64,000 bases of DNA from Prochlorococcus sp. AG-409-P19 (lineage in GTDB: Bacteria; Cyanobacteriota; Cyanobacteriia; PCC-6307; Cyanobiaceae). Shown here one piece after another: positions 1-8,910 of this stretch. Location: NCBI GenBank assembly GCA_003215315.1, contig QCKO01000001.1:84292-148291 (forward strand), in the 5' to 3' direction. Numbering within the stretch: position 1 is the first letter of the stretch; each line of letters opens with the position of its first letter. The notes below the pieces were generated by a model. It had not been told where the DNA came from and searched no databases. It saw only the letters and a program-made list of their open reading frames with translations. The position numbers and the translations under genes are program-made.

Positions 1-630
1 TCGATTCAATATTGACCTTTTTATACCAAAATCGACAGCTACAATATTATAAGGTTTTACGGTATTTTGCTTAATCCTTTGATCAAATAAAATGGGACTA
101 ATTTTATTCCATTTATAATTTACTTTTGTTGAAACCTTTGAAACCAAATTCAAACCATTCATTGAAGGGGATTCTTTTAAAATCTCCAAAAGTTGCTTAA
201 TAGAATAATTCCCATCCGTTGAGATAACAGCATTTAAAGTTCCCGCATCACGAAGACTGAAGACCAAAGATCTAGTATCTATACCTGATAAACCAATAAC
301 CTTCTGATCTATTAACCAATCTTCAAAAGAAGATTCACTTCTCCAATTACTTGGTATAGAAGTAAATTGACGGACCACAATGCCCTTTACAACTGACGAG
401 TCAGACTCTTGATCATTAATATTTACCCCAGTATTTCCAATTTCAGGGAAAGTAAAGGTGACTAGTTGTCCATAATAACTTGGGTCAGTAAGAACTTCCT
501 GGTAACCTGTCATTCCAGTATTAAAAACGACCTCACCTATCACAGTCCCAACATAACCGAAAGAAAAACCTTCAAATAATAATCCATTTTCAAGTAATAA
601 TATTCCTTTTTTATCTGAAGATGAATACAT
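1..630 (-). CDS. carA: Carbamoyl-phosphate synthase small subunit, N-terminal part
   Basis: The reverse strand encodes about 210 N-terminal residues of the glutamine-hydrolysing small subunit of carbamoyl-phosphate synthase, which supplies ammonia for arginine and pyrimidine synthesis. The start is the ATG at 630-628 (MYSSSDKKGILLLENG). The CarA signature FNTGMTGYQEVLTDPSY is visible, followed by the GIDTRSLV stretch. The reading frame runs off the left window edge before the glutamine amidotransferase domain, so the gene is cut by the window, not truncated in nature. It lies 16 bp downstream of trpD on the same strand, so co-transcription is likely. Confidence 0.95.
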   Translation of the reverse strand, partial: MYSSSDKKGILLLENGLLFEGFSFGYVGTVIGEVVFNTGMTGYQEVLTDPSYYGQLVTFTFPEIGNTGVNINDQESDSSVVKGIVVRQFTSIPSNWRSESSFEDWLIDQKVIGLSGIDTRSLVFSLRDAGTLNAVISTDGNYSIKQLLEILKESPSMNGLNLVSKVSTKVNYKWNKISPILFDQRIKQNTVKPYNIVAVDFGIKRSILNR

Positions 631-646
631 AAAAATTACAATAATA

Positions 647-1681
647 TTAAATAGATAAGTGTGATTTTAGTTGATTAAATACTGCCCAGGGGGTATCCGA
701 GTCTAAACATTTTAGGGCTTTAGAAACGCCTAACGACAAATCCTTTTCTATTCCAGCTACCCAAAGTACCAAAGCTGAATTAAGAGCAACAACCTGACGA
801 TGGGATTTTTCACCTCTTCCTCTAAGTAAAGATTCTAATATATTTGCATTTGTTTTAATATCACTACCTTCCAATGATTTAATTGTGAAAGTATCAAGTC
901 CTAAATCAGATGGACTAATAATATCAGATTTAATTTCCCCATTAGATATAAATCTAAATTGATTAGCTCCCTCAAGAGAAGCTTCATCTAATCCTCCAGA
1001 TCCAAAAACTACAATTGCCCTATCAAGCCCAAGACCTAATAAGGCATTTGCCATTGGATCCAACAAATCTGATTTTGCCACCCCAAGGACTTGTCCCTGA
1101 GGTTTTAAAGGGTTAACCAATGGTCCTAATAAATTGAAAACTGTTCTTATCCCAAGGCTCTTGCGTAAAGGGGCTAAATTTATTAATGAAGAATGCCATG
1201 CTGGAGCAAATAAGAAAGTCACATTTGTTTTTTCTAACGCGGTAACAACCTTTTCTAATGGTGCATTAAGAGGTATACCTAAAGATTCCAAAACATCGGC
1301 AGAGCCAACACTCCCACTAGCACTACGATTTCCATGTTTTGCTATTTTCACACCACAAGCTGCCGAAACAAAAGCTACAGCAGTAGAAATATTAAAAGTG
1401 TTCGCTCCATCTCCTCCAGTCCCGCAAGTATCAACTAAAAAATAATCTGGTGGTTGAATAGGCATTGAACATGCATTTTGTAGAACTTTTGCCATTCCCG
1501 ATAGTTCATTTCCATTTACTCCTTTACTTCTAAAAGCAGCTAATAGAGCTCCAGTTTGAACAGGTTGAAAATCCTCATTCAACCAAGAATGCATTAATAC
1601 AGATGATTGCTCTTCACTTAGGTCATGTCCTTCTAGAAGAGATTCAAGAATGTTGGAGAAAGATGTGTTATTAGAATTCAT
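647..1681 (-). CDS. trpD: Anthranilate phosphoribosyltransferase
   Basis: This 344-residue protein transfers phosphoribosyl from PRPP to anthranilate, the second committed step of tryptophan synthesis in the cytoplasm. The PRPP-binding loop GTGGD is at residues 87-91 and the conserved KHGNRS at 115-120, with a [11 protein letters not shown] stretch further on. The length is normal for the family. The start is ATG at 1681-1679. It precedes carA on the same strand with a 16-bp gap, suggesting a small tryptophan/arginine-pyrimidine transcription unit. No attenuator is evident upstream. Confidence 0.97.
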   Translation of the reverse strand: MNSNNTSFSNILESLLEGHDLSEEQSSVLMHSWLNEDFQPVQTGALLAAFRSKGVNGNELSGMAKVLQNACSMPIQPPDYFLVDTCGTGGDGANTFNISTAVAFVSAACGVKIAKHGNRSASGSVGSADVLESLGIPLNAPLEKVVTALEKTNVTFLFAPAWHSSLINLAPLRKSLGIRTVFNLLGPLVNPLKPQGQVLGVAKSDLLDPMANALLGLGLDRAIVVFGSGGLDEASLEGANQFRFISNGEIKSDIISPSDLGLDTFTIKSLEGSDIKTNANILESLLRGRGEKSHRQVVALNSALVLWVAGIEKDLSLGVSKALKCLDSDTPWAVFNQLKSHLSI

Positions 1682-1783
1682 TGATCAAATAAGCATATAG
1701 CATTTGTCAAAACTCATTCAAAAAATTCTTTATTTAATATATCAATATATTTGTTGATAAAAAATAAGTCTACTTTCATCAGA

Positions 1784-2092
1784 TTAATTAGATCCCTTGT
1801 CTGATGTATCAAAACCTGAACCAACTTCCTCTTCAGAAGAGATCGTAGGTCTAAATCCTTCATTCCAGATTGTTCTAGTTTTAACATTTAGTTCATCACG
1901 ATTAAATTTCCACAATTTCAAAATCTTCTCCAGATCCAATTTAAGATCAGTAGCTCCTGGAAAGTCCTCATAACGGTTGAACAACCTAGCCAGGTCAACA
2001 AGGTCATTATTATTAGGAGTCTCTTTTGAAATCAACCGATTAGTAAGATCACGATCTTGTAAATACAATGGGTGATTTTGATCCTCAACCAT
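1784..2092 (-). CDS. DUF3288-family cyanobacterial protein
   Basis: This 102-residue soluble protein begins MVEDQNHPLYLQDRDLTNRL and contains DLARLFNRYEDFPGA followed by DLEKILKLW. The layout of a short HP-Y/DR-hydrophobic start followed by an RY..FPGA..DL..IL core matches, from memory, the cyanobacteria-restricted family DUF3288, whose function is unknown. It has no signal peptide, membrane helix or cysteine. It is divergent from the ABC exporter at 2173, with an 80-bp spacer that must hold both promoters. Confidence 0.75.
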   Translation of the reverse strand: MVEDQNHPLYLQDRDLTNRLISKETPNNNDLVDLARLFNRYEDFPGATDLKLDLEKILKLWKFNRDELNVKTRTIWNEGFRPTISSEEEVGSGFDTSDKGSN

Positions 2093-2172
2093 CTATTCGA
2101 TAGTAGCTTCAAATAAAATGATCACATTTTCTACCAAAAGTTGTCTAAATTGAAAAGCATATTAATGAAAGC

Positions 2173-3948
2173 ATGACCACTTTACGTATAGACCTGATAG
2201 CAAATTACCTAAGGCCTCATAAAAAGGCTCTAATTTTTGGAGGGTTATCTTTAATTCTAGTAAACCTTCTAAGTGTTGCTATACCAATGGAAGTCAAAAA
2301 TATTGTAGATGAATTAAAAAGCGGTTTTGAAATTACCTATATCCTTCGTCAAGTCATGTGGATTCTTCTTCTTGCTTCAACAATGGCTGCTGTCCGCCTG
2401 ATCTCTAGACAATTAGTATTTGGAGTTGGTCGACAAGTAGAGGTGAATTTAAGGCAAAGATTATTCAATCATATGCTTCTTCAAGATCCAGCTTGGGTAC
2501 AAAAGATTGGAACTGGAGAGATAATTAGTAGAGCCACAAGCGATATTGAAAATATAAGGAGATTATTAGGTTTTACTATTCTTAGTTTAACTAACACATT
2601 GCTGGCATATACATTTACTTTGCCAGCAATGTTAGCGATAGATCCAGTACTGACTTTTATCTCTATTTCTCTATATCCATTAATGCTAGGAACTGTTGGT
2701 TTATTTGGTGGAAGAATGGTTAGGCAAAGAAAAAGACAGCAAGAAGCCCTAGCAAAACTTAGTGAATTAATACAAGAAGACTTATCTGGAATAAGTGCAA
2801 TCAAAATATATGGCCAAGAAGAGTCAGAGCTAAAGGCGTTTTCCCATCTAAATAAAAGATATCGAGATGCAGCAATAAATTTAGCAAGAACAGCAAGTAC
2901 TCTTTTCCCTTTGTTACAAGGAATTTCATCTATATCATTACTATTACTTATAGCGATAGGAAGTCGACAACTTCAGCAAACCTCATTGACTATAGGAGGA
3001 TTGATAGCATTAATTTTATATGTAGAAAGGTTAGTATTTCCTACAGCATTACTAGGGTTCACACTTAATACATTCCAGTTAGGACAAGTAAGTCTCGAAA
3101 GAGTAAACGAGTTACTAATACAACAACCAAAGATCAAGGATAATAATGAAGTGATAGATTTCAAACCAAATTCTGCTGGTAAACTCGAAGCAAAGAATTT
3201 AACTATTAGCTATGACAATCAAAAAAGAAATGTATTAGATAAGATTTCATTTGTACTTAAACCAGGCGAATTAGTAGCTCTTGTTGGTCCGGTAGGTTGT
3301 GGCAAGACTACACTTGCCAGAGCAATTAGTAGAATAATTGATGTACCTAAAGGACAATTATTTCTTGATGATCAAGACATTTTAAAACTACAATTAAATG
3401 ATTTGAGGAAAAACATAGCATTAGTTCCTCAAGAAGGATATCTATTTACAAACACACTTGAAGAGAACATAAGATACGGAGACCCACTGGCATCAAAAAA
3501 CGATGTAGAAAATGCGGCTATTCAAGCAAGAATGATTGAAGACATAAGAAGTTTCCCTGACGGATTCAAAACATTGGTTGGGGAAAGAGGTATTACATTA
3601 AGTGGAGGTCAAAGACAAAGAACTGCTCTTGCAAGAGCACTCTTACTACAAGCACCATTAATTGTCCTAGATGATGCTTTAGCCAGTGTTGACAATAAAA
3701 CTGCTTCTGGAATATTAACCTCAATAAAAAATCAAGGAAATAAGACAATTCTATTAATAAGTCATCAATTATCAGCAGCTGCTGCATGTGACCGTATCTT
3801 AGTAATGAATAATGGAAAAATTGAGCAAGAAGGCAAACATAATGATCTTATAAATCAAAATGGTATCTATAAAAAACTCTGGGAAAGAGAACAAGCTGCA
3901 GAACAAATACAAACCATCGAAAAAACTTCTCATGAATTTAATAGTTAA
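2173..3948 (+). CDS. ABC exporter half-transporter (MdlB-like)
   Basis: This 591-residue fused membrane-ATPase protein has an N-terminal six-helix exporter domain (about residues 1-320) and a C-terminal nucleotide-binding domain. The Walker A loop GPVGCGKT is near residues 372-379, the signature LSGGQRQR near 476, and Walker B reads LIVLDDALASVD. An Asp replaces the catalytic Glu after the Walker B Asp, as in the degenerate site of heterodimeric exporters such as MdlA/MdlB, so it may need a partner encoded elsewhere. The substrate cannot be read from sequence; lipid or peptide export is typical. The ATG at 2173 is followed directly by a convincing TM domain start. Confidence 0.9.
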   Translation: MTTLRIDLIANYLRPHKKALIFGGLSLILVNLLSVAIPMEVKNIVDELKSGFEITYILRQVMWILLLASTMAAVRLISRQLVFGVGRQVEVNLRQRLFNHMLLQDPAWVQKIGTGEIISRATSDIENIRRLLGFTILSLTNTLLAYTFTLPAMLAIDPVLTFISISLYPLMLGTVGLFGGRMVRQRKRQQEALAKLSELIQEDLSGISAIKIYGQEESELKAFSHLNKRYRDAAINLARTASTLFPLLQGISSISLLLLIAIGSRQLQQTSLTIGGLIALILYVERLVFPTALLGFTLNTFQLGQVSLERVNELLIQQPKIKDNNEVIDFKPNSAGKLEAKNLTISYDNQKRNVLDKISFVLKPGELVALVGPVGCGKTTLARAISRIIDVPKGQLFLDDQDILKLQLNDLRKNIALVPQEGYLFTNTLEENIRYGDPLASKNDVENAAIQARMIEDIRSFPDGFKTLVGERGITLSGGQRQRTALARALLLQAPLIVLDDALASVDNKTASGILTSIKNQGNKTILLISHQLSAAAACDRILVMNNGKIEQEGKHNDLINQNGIYKKLWEREQAAEQIQTIEKTSHEFNS

Positions 3949-4046
3949 GCAACCTGAAATTATTAAATTTCCTCAAACAGAGTTAACTCAGTAGCATAAA
4001 AAGAATAATTTCTACTATCTTTAAAATAAGACCTAAAAAAAATCAA

Positions 4047-4289
4047 ATGACAAAATACACAATGAGTTGTGATCTTGAATTTGGTGATATATATATTCAA
4101 ATACTAGCTTGGATGGGAGTTATATTTGCAAGTCTTGCCTCAGGTCTAGCGCTTATGGGTTCAACAAAACCGATCTTTGCACTTGTAGGAGTAGGGTTAA
4201 TACTAGTACTAAGCTTACCTTTCCTACTTTTTGCCTTTGTCACTACATTAATCAATCATATTAAATTAGTTTCAGATGAATCTGAGTAA
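4047..4289 (+). CDS. Small two-helix membrane protein, unknown
   Basis: This 80-residue protein has an acidic, cysteine-containing N-terminus (MTKYTMSCDLEFGD) and two hydrophobic segments, at roughly residues 16-38 and 42-70. It ends in an acidic tail, SDESE. No family is recognised. It lies between the ABC exporter and msrA on the same strand with gaps of 98 and 20 bp, so it may be co-transcribed with msrA. An envelope or thylakoid location is inferred from the helices only. Confidence 0.75.
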   Translation: MTKYTMSCDLEFGDIYIQILAWMGVIFASLASGLALMGSTKPIFALVGVGLILVLSLPFLLFAFVTTLINHIKLVSDESE

Positions 4290-4309
4290 TCATTTACCAT
4301 CTAACATTA

Positions 4310-5038
4310 ATGTTAAATTTCCTCTCTAAATTCCTTTCAGGTAAAAATACAAAAGTAATGAGCCCAAAAACAAACCATTTTATCCTTGGAACAAATTTAA
4401 ATTCAGCCTTAGAAAAGTCAAACAACCAAATCCTGTTTGGTTGTGGATGTTTTTGGGGCGCTGAAAAAGGTTTTTGGAAATTACCTGGTGTTTTATACAC
4501 CGCAGTTGGATATGCAGGCGGAACCAAAGAAAATCCAAATTATAATGAAGTTTGCTCAGGGTTAACTGGCCATACTGAAGTAGTCCAAGTTATTTGGAAT
4601 AACAAATTGATTGATATTAGTGATCTTTTAAAGCTCTTCTGGGAATGTCATGATCCTACTCAAGGTAATCGACAGGGAAATGACAATGGTACTCAATATA
4701 GATCTGCAATATACACAAGTAATCATGATCATTATATAAAGTCAATTGACAGTAAAATTCATTATGAAAATGATTTAAGAAAGAATGGATTGGGAACTAT
4801 AACAACAGAAATAAAGGAAGGCATTATTTTTAATAAAGCTGAAGATTACCATCAACAATACTTAGCCAAACCTTCGAGCAGGCCTTATTGCTCAGCAATG
4901 CCAACCAAAGTAGTATTAGGTAATTTTAAAGGTTCTAACTTTAAGCTAAGAAAAGAAGTATGGTCCAACTACAATTGGGACATATCGCATTGCATCCTTA
5001 GGGGCAATAATAATCAAATCGAGCTAAGCGGATCATGA
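4310..5038 (+). CDS. msrA: Peptide methionine sulfoxide reductase A
   Basis: This 242-residue enzyme repairs methionine-S-sulfoxide in oxidised proteins. The catalytic motif GCFWG is at residues 46-50 with nucleophile Cys47. The GYAGG strand follows, then the EDYHQQYL metal/substrate loop, and a resolving cysteine in RPYCSAM (Cys194). About 40 residues precede the catalytic motif, longer than minimal MsrA, and later starts are possible. The stop codon overlaps the next start (ATGA at 5035-5038), so the following small membrane gene is translationally coupled. Confidence 0.95.
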   Translation: MLNFLSKFLSGKNTKVMSPKTNHFILGTNLNSALEKSNNQILFGCGCFWGAEKGFWKLPGVLYTAVGYAGGTKENPNYNEVCSGLTGHTEVVQVIWNNKLIDISDLLKLFWECHDPTQGNRQGNDNGTQYRSAIYTSNHDHYIKSIDSKIHYENDLRKNGLGTITTEIKEGIIFNKAEDYHQQYLAKPSSRPYCSAMPTKVVLGNFKGSNFKLRKEVWSNYNWDISHCILRGNNNQIELSGS

Positions 5039-5199
5039 ATAATCAATTATCTGACAGGAAAGTTATAGGTATAATAATAATTACCATTATTTTCATATTC
5101 ATTGTTATTTTTTCTTTTAGTAGTAATACAAGAAACAATACAATAGAATGGAGAGATTCTTATTCTGGATTAAATAATTATACGGAAAGCAATCTATAA
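5035..5199 (+). CDS. Small single-helix membrane protein coupled to msrA
   Basis: This 54-residue ORF starts at the ATG overlapping the msrA stop. After MNNQLSDRKVIG comes one very hydrophobic helix rich in Ile and Phe, then a polar tail ending NYTESNL. The 4-bp overlap with msrA implies translational coupling. The family is not recognised. Confidence 0.6.
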   Translation: MNNQLSDRKVIGIIIITIIFIFIVIFSFSSNTRNNTIEWRDSYSGLNNYTESNL

Positions 5200-5213
5200 T
5201 AATATTTAGAATT

Positions 5214-5531
5214 ATGGATACCAATAAAAGCACTCACAGTAAATTACTTATAAACCTATATACTATTATTGCTATAATATTGATATTAATACCAGAAAAG
5301 ATAGCCGAATCTATATTGATTCTGGACAATATCAATAGAAAAAATAAACTTTCTAAGCTAGCACCGCTCTGGAGAAAGAGAGCGGACTTACGGTTTTCAA
5401 CATTTTCAATGAAAGAATTGAGATTAACAGCTAGAGAACTCAATCTATTTGGTTACTCAACAGATACAAGAAGTAAATTAACAAATAGGATTATTAAAAC
5501 CCTTAGCAAGAAGAATTCAATCAATCATTAA
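5214..5531 (+). CDS. Membrane-anchored protein with SAP-like helix-hairpin
   Basis: This 105-residue protein has a hydrophobic segment at about residues 12-35. The basic C-terminal half contains KELRLTARELNLFGYS followed by SKLTNRIIKTL. That pattern of two short helices with L-x3-AR-L-x-GYS resembles SAP or Rho-N type nucleic-acid-binding hairpins, by analogy only. It follows the msrA-coupled membrane gene after 14 bp and precedes tRNA-Pro, so this three-gene run may be one unit. It could tether DNA or RNA to a membrane; that role is speculative. Confidence 0.65.
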   Translation: MDTNKSTHSKLLINLYTIIAIILILIPEKIAESILILDNINRKNKLSKLAPLWRKRADLRFSTFSMKELRLTARELNLFGYSTDTRSKLTNRIIKTLSKKNSINH

Positions 5532-5574
5532 TAAACAAGACGAAATGGAAGAGCATGTGATAACTTTAAATTAT

Positions 5575-5648
5575 CGGGGCGTAGCGCAGCTTGGTAGCGC
5601 ACCACTTTGGGGTAGTGGGGGTCGTGGGTTCAAATCCCGCCGCTCCGA
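5575..5648 (+). tRNA. tRNA-Pro (GGG)
   Basis: A complete 74-nt cloverleaf is visible. The acceptor stem CGGGGCG pairs with CGCTCCG. The anticodon stem CCACT/AGTGG encloses loop TTGGGGT, giving anticodon GGG. The T arm is CGTGGGTTCAAATCCCGC. The discriminator base is A and CCA is not encoded. No partial copy of this tRNA, as would mark an integration site, was seen nearby. Confidence 0.95.
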
Positions 5649-5693
5649 TATAGACATTAAATTCATAAAATAATAACTAAACATCTAAACATA

Positions 5694-5849
5694 TCAATCT
5701 GAATCACTAATTAATCCTTCTATCAACTTATAAGTGCTAATTATTACAGATGAAAATATTGCTATAGTAAATAAAATTAATATTATGATTAATAGCTGTG
5801 GAATCTCCAACTCACCAAAAGAAACTAAAAACAAGTTAAGAATATACAT
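5694..5849 (-). CDS. Small single-helix membrane protein
   Basis: This 51-residue reverse-strand ORF starts at ATG 5849-5847 (MYILNLFLVSFGE). It has a long Ile/Leu-rich helix from about residue 17 to 40 and an acidic end, LISDSD. It lies between tRNA-Pro and uppP and shares the strand of uppP, 37 bp downstream of it. No family is recognised. The near-continuous hydrophobic frame in AT-rich DNA could arise by chance, so confidence is moderate. Confidence 0.5.
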   Translation of the reverse strand: MYILNLFLVSFGELEIPQLLIIILILFTIAIFSSVIISTYKLIEGLISDSD

Positions 5850-5886
5850 TAGTAAATTTTATCAAACAACATTTATTATACATTAC

Positions 5887-6735
5887 TCATACAAATAAAT
5901 CAGAATAGCTTAAGACAAGTAGCATAATACCAAACAATAGCCTATAAAATATAAATATATTTGTATTATTCGATTGCAAAAACTTAAGGATAAAATTTAT
6001 AGAAAAGTATGAGGAAAAACCTGCAGAAATAATGCCAAGAAAAATAGGAATAAGGGAATATGATGAATTGACGCGGAAGAGTTGATATAGCTCTGTAAAG
6101 CCAGACAAGGCTATTGCTGGTACACCAAGTAAGAAAGAAAATCGTGCAGCATCTGATCTTTTAATTCCAAGATATAAAGCCGTTGTAATAGTAATTCCAG
6201 ATCGTGAAACGCCTGGAAAAATTGCCAAAGATTGACTTATTCCTACTAAAAACAAATCTTTTATGGTAACTGTTTTTAAATCATGCAACCTTTTGAAATT
6301 TGACTCTACTAGAAACAAAAGTACTGCCATTAAAATAGAAACTATAGCTATAGAGTTAATACTTCTGAATACAGAGAACTCATAATTCCTCCAAAAAAGC
6401 TTTATCATTACTCCCGCTAAGCATATAGGAAGTGTTCCAATTACAAGTGCTATTAGAATCTTATTTTTCGAAAAATAATTAACCTCATGAATTTCTAGTA
6501 AAGATGGTAATGATTTATAAAGTGCAAAGAATTCTTTAGAAAAATAGATAAGTAAGGCAAAAAGACTTCCTAGCTGAAAAGAAGCAGTAATAGATAAGCT
6601 GGGCTCTCTCCAACCCAATAAAAATGGTATAACTTTAAGATGCGCTGTACTACTAATAGGTAGAAATTCTGTCAGACCTTGAACAATTCCTAATAATATA
6701 GACTGAACACAATCAAAAATAGAAGAATAGGTCAA
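5887..6735 (-). CDS. uppP: Undecaprenyl-diphosphatase
   Basis: This 282-residue polytopic membrane enzyme of the BacA/UppP family dephosphorylates undecaprenyl pyrophosphate, recycling the lipid carrier for peptidoglycan and O-antigen synthesis. Both active-site motifs are present: GLTEFLPISSTAHL near the N-terminus and FPGVSRSGITITTALYLG in the second half. The hydrophobic profile and length fit the family. The start is ATG at 6735-6733. Confidence 0.95.
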   Translation of the reverse strand: MTYSSIFDCVQSILLGIVQGLTEFLPISSTAHLKVIPFLLGWREPSLSITASFQLGSLFALLIYFSKEFFALYKSLPSLLEIHEVNYFSKNKILIALVIGTLPICLAGVMIKLFWRNYEFSVFRSINSIAIVSILMAVLLFLVESNFKRLHDLKTVTIKDLFLVGISQSLAIFPGVSRSGITITTALYLGIKRSDAARFSFLLGVPAIALSGFTELYQLFRVNSSYSLIPIFLGIISAGFSSYFSINFILKFLQSNNTNIFIFYRLLFGIMLLVLSYSDLFV

Positions 6736-6826
6736 ATTTAAAATTTATTAGACTTTCTTATTTTGACAAGAAGTAGTAAGGTAATCAACTTTGCTATTAT
6801 TATATTAATCTGTAGCTATAAAAAAA

Positions 6827-7129
6827 ATGAGAAAGAAGTTAGCAAGAAATTTTGCTCTTTTATTAATTTCAATTTTTGTAGCACCTTCAACCTCAAATGC
6901 AGCTTATACATTAGTGATAGGAAGTTATCGTCAAGGACCAGGCAGTAAACCTCAAGTAAGTGGAATCACTAGTCCATCATTATTTGCTATTCCAGTTAAA
7001 ACTAAGGAGCTTTGTGAAGAAGCCGGTAGAAATATCGAGGAGGCAATATATAAGCCAGTATGGCAATTTGATAGCAAATGGACGTGTATACTCACTGGAG
7101 ATATAAACAATCTTCATGATATTAATTGA
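6827..7129 (+). CDS. Secreted hypothetical protein
   Basis: This 100-residue protein has a clear signal peptide. The basic MRKKLARN is followed by a hydrophobic stretch and a likely cleavage after SNA (about residue 25). The mature part is small and polar, with Cys in KELCEEAG and KWTCILTG that could form one disulfide. No family is recognised. A periplasmic location is inferred from the signal peptide. Confidence 0.75.
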   Translation: MRKKLARNFALLLISIFVAPSTSNAAYTLVIGSYRQGPGSKPQVSGITSPSLFAIPVKTKELCEEAGRNIEEAIYKPVWQFDSKWTCILTGDINNLHDIN

Positions 7130-7146
7130 TTGAATAAGTTAAATAA

Positions 7147-7281
7147 TTATCTTTTGACATCATGCGCACATCCATCTCCTTGATAATCATCACTATTATA
7201 AAAACCATTTTTTGTACCAAAATATAAAGTGGTAAAAACAAATGGCAAAGCAATCCAAATCAAAAAACTCGTCAGGTTCAA
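7147..7281 (-). CDS. Small membrane protein with acidic C-terminus, TTG start
   Basis: This reverse-strand ORF of 44 residues uses TTG at 7281-7279 as the best start; an in-frame stop lies four codons upstream. One helix (about residues 4-22) is followed by GTKNGFYNSDDYQGDGCAH, a charged motif that is non-random and likely functional. It resembles small picocyanobacterial membrane proteins, but I cannot name the family. Confidence 0.55.
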   Translation of the reverse strand: MNLTSFLIWIALPFVFTTLYFGTKNGFYNSDDYQGDGCAHDVKR

Positions 7282-7380
7282 AGTTGATATTTAATAAACT
7301 AAACCAATATAGCCGGAAAATTCAAAAATCAGAACTATATTTATAAAAAAGTTCTATAACAATATAAAAAATGTATAAAA

Positions 7381-7758
7381 TCAAGTAAAACGGTTTAAAA
7401 CAGGATCTATTCCAAATTTGACAATCAAGAATGTTAATAAAACCCATGACGATATGAAAGCAAAAATAAATCTACTACCAGTAAAAAATGGCTGATAATA
7501 TTTAACAGCGTCAATTTGCTCTAAACTCTGCATACACTCAGCAACCTGAGTCCTACCCAGTCTGAAATAGTCTGAGCCAGGCAATCGAAAATCTTGATAG
7601 TTTTTTTTAAGCCTTTCAGAAATGGCTTGAGGCTGGTTAGTAATGAGAGAAGCTAGTAATTGTCCAGGTTTGAATAGATTTTTAGTTCTCTCTATATTAT
7701 CTGTCCAGCCAATGTTATAGAGATCTCCATTTTGAAACAAATAAACATGGGATGGCAT
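7381..7758 (-). CDS. GIY-YIG/T5orf172-like domain fused to a membrane helix
   Basis: Starting at ATG 7758-7756, this 125-residue protein opens with MPSHVYLFQNGDLYNIGWT. That matches the start of GIY-YIG-type domains of the T5orf172/MUG113 group (Y-x-hydrophobic, then Y-x-IG-x-T). A conserved-looking Arg (NIERT) follows, then a Glu region (ISERLKKNYQDF, GSDYFRL). The end is one hydrophobic helix (about residues 90-115). A longer reading frame starts 14 codons upstream, but those residues do not fit the fold. A nuclease-like domain tethered to a membrane is unusual; activity is unproven. Confidence 0.7.
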   Translation of the reverse strand: MPSHVYLFQNGDLYNIGWTDNIERTKNLFKPGQLLASLITNQPQAISERLKKNYQDFRLPGSDYFRLGRTQVAECMQSLEQIDAVKYYQPFFTGSRFIFAFISSWVLLTFLIVKFGIDPVLNRFT

Positions 7759-7918
7759 TAAACAATATAAGTAATGAATAAGTGAATAATACTTATTCAT
7801 AAAAAGGAATAGGAAAACATTTACAATTTAATACTTTAACATTTATTCAAATTAATTAATAGCATAGACTTGCATTGTCTATTTATTTCATAAGTAACTT
7901 TGATATAAAATAAATCTA

Positions 7919-8902
7919 TTAATTGAAATTAGACTTACATCTCATGTCAATAATATCTCTGGATTGATTAATTGTTATGGACACATCTGAGTCTATTTGT
8001 TCGAATGAAGAACGTGGTATTGCAGCTTCAATCATTCGAATAAAACTTGTTAAATTATTACCTGAAAGAGCAGATCCTTTAGTTTCTAACATTCTTTTCT
8101 CTTGTGATACTTTCCACTCTTTGGTAAATGAAAATCTCTGGGGTTTTATCAGCCAAAGTGTATCAAAAAGATCCCATATTGGTACATAGCCTTTCAATTC
8201 TTGTTGTACCTTTATTCTATATTCTTTTTCAAATTTTGTTAAAGAAGGGATAAGATCTGGTTCTTTGTCAATCAGATGAAAATCTTCATCAGACAAATCC
8301 TTGCAGCCTACAAACCATCCTTCTAGAACTAAAATTTTTACTTCTGAGTTACCCCATCCAATACGGTCTCCCTTTCCACCTCGGAGTGACTTATCGAAAA
8401 TAGGATAATGAATAGTACCTTTATCAAGAAAATTTTCTAATGAGCTTTTAATAAGATATGTAGAGTGACTTCCTGGAAGGCCTCTCGGAACATTCCAAGG
8501 ATTCCCTTGCATTTTTTTAATAAGATCCTCAGATGGATAATAAAAATCATCTAAAGAAATAACTTTTGTAGATAAGTTAAATTCAGATGCTGCCTTGTCT
8601 AACCATCTACCTAAAGTTGACTTACCACAACCAGGTAAAGCTGATAAGCCTATAATTAGGGGTTTACTAAATTGTGTTTGATATCTTTCTATTAATGATA
8701 ATAGTGATATACCTAATGCCCATTTCCAATCATTTTTTGTCTCTTTCGTCCAATAATCAGAGGCAATATTCTCCGCATTCCTAGATAACCAATGTTGTAT
8801 CAATGAATCAGGTTCCCAGCCCATTTCCTTTAGCAACAAACGATAATCACAATGTTCAAAATATCTATAAACTTTATTAATCTCATTTTTATTACTACGC
8901 AT
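7919..8902 (-). CDS. D-glycerate kinase (plant/cyanobacterial GLYK type)
   Basis: This 327-residue P-loop kinase has the nucleotide-binding loop ALPGCGKST at residues 88-96, then a Walker-B-like VLEGWFVG. The fold family (phosphoribulokinase/uridine-kinase-like) includes plant-type glycerate 3-kinase, which converts D-glycerate to 3-phosphoglycerate at the end of photorespiration. Here it lies 8 bp downstream of the phosphatase gene in the glucosylglycerate locus, so it could also recapture glycerate released when glucosylglycerate is phosphorolysed. The ATG start at 8902-8900 gives the expected length. Confidence 0.88.
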   Translation of the reverse strand: MRSNKNEINKVYRYFEHCDYRLLLKEMGWEPDSLIQHWLSRNAENIASDYWTKETKNDWKWALGISLLSLIERYQTQFSKPLIIGLSALPGCGKSTLGRWLDKAASEFNLSTKVISLDDFYYPSEDLIKKMQGNPWNVPRGLPGSHSTYLIKSSLENFLDKGTIHYPIFDKSLRGGKGDRIGWGNSEVKILVLEGWFVGCKDLSDEDFHLIDKEPDLIPSLTKFEKEYRIKVQQELKGYVPIWDLFDTLWLIKPQRFSFTKEWKVSQEKRMLETKGSALSGNNLTSFIRMIEAAIPRSSFEQIDSDVSITINQSRDIIDMRCKSNFN

Positions 8903-8910
8903 TGAATCGG

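Noticed and set aside
1134..1445. 103-residue forward ORF inside trpD
   Set aside because: Antisense shadow of a clear trpD coding sequence; no ordered motifs.
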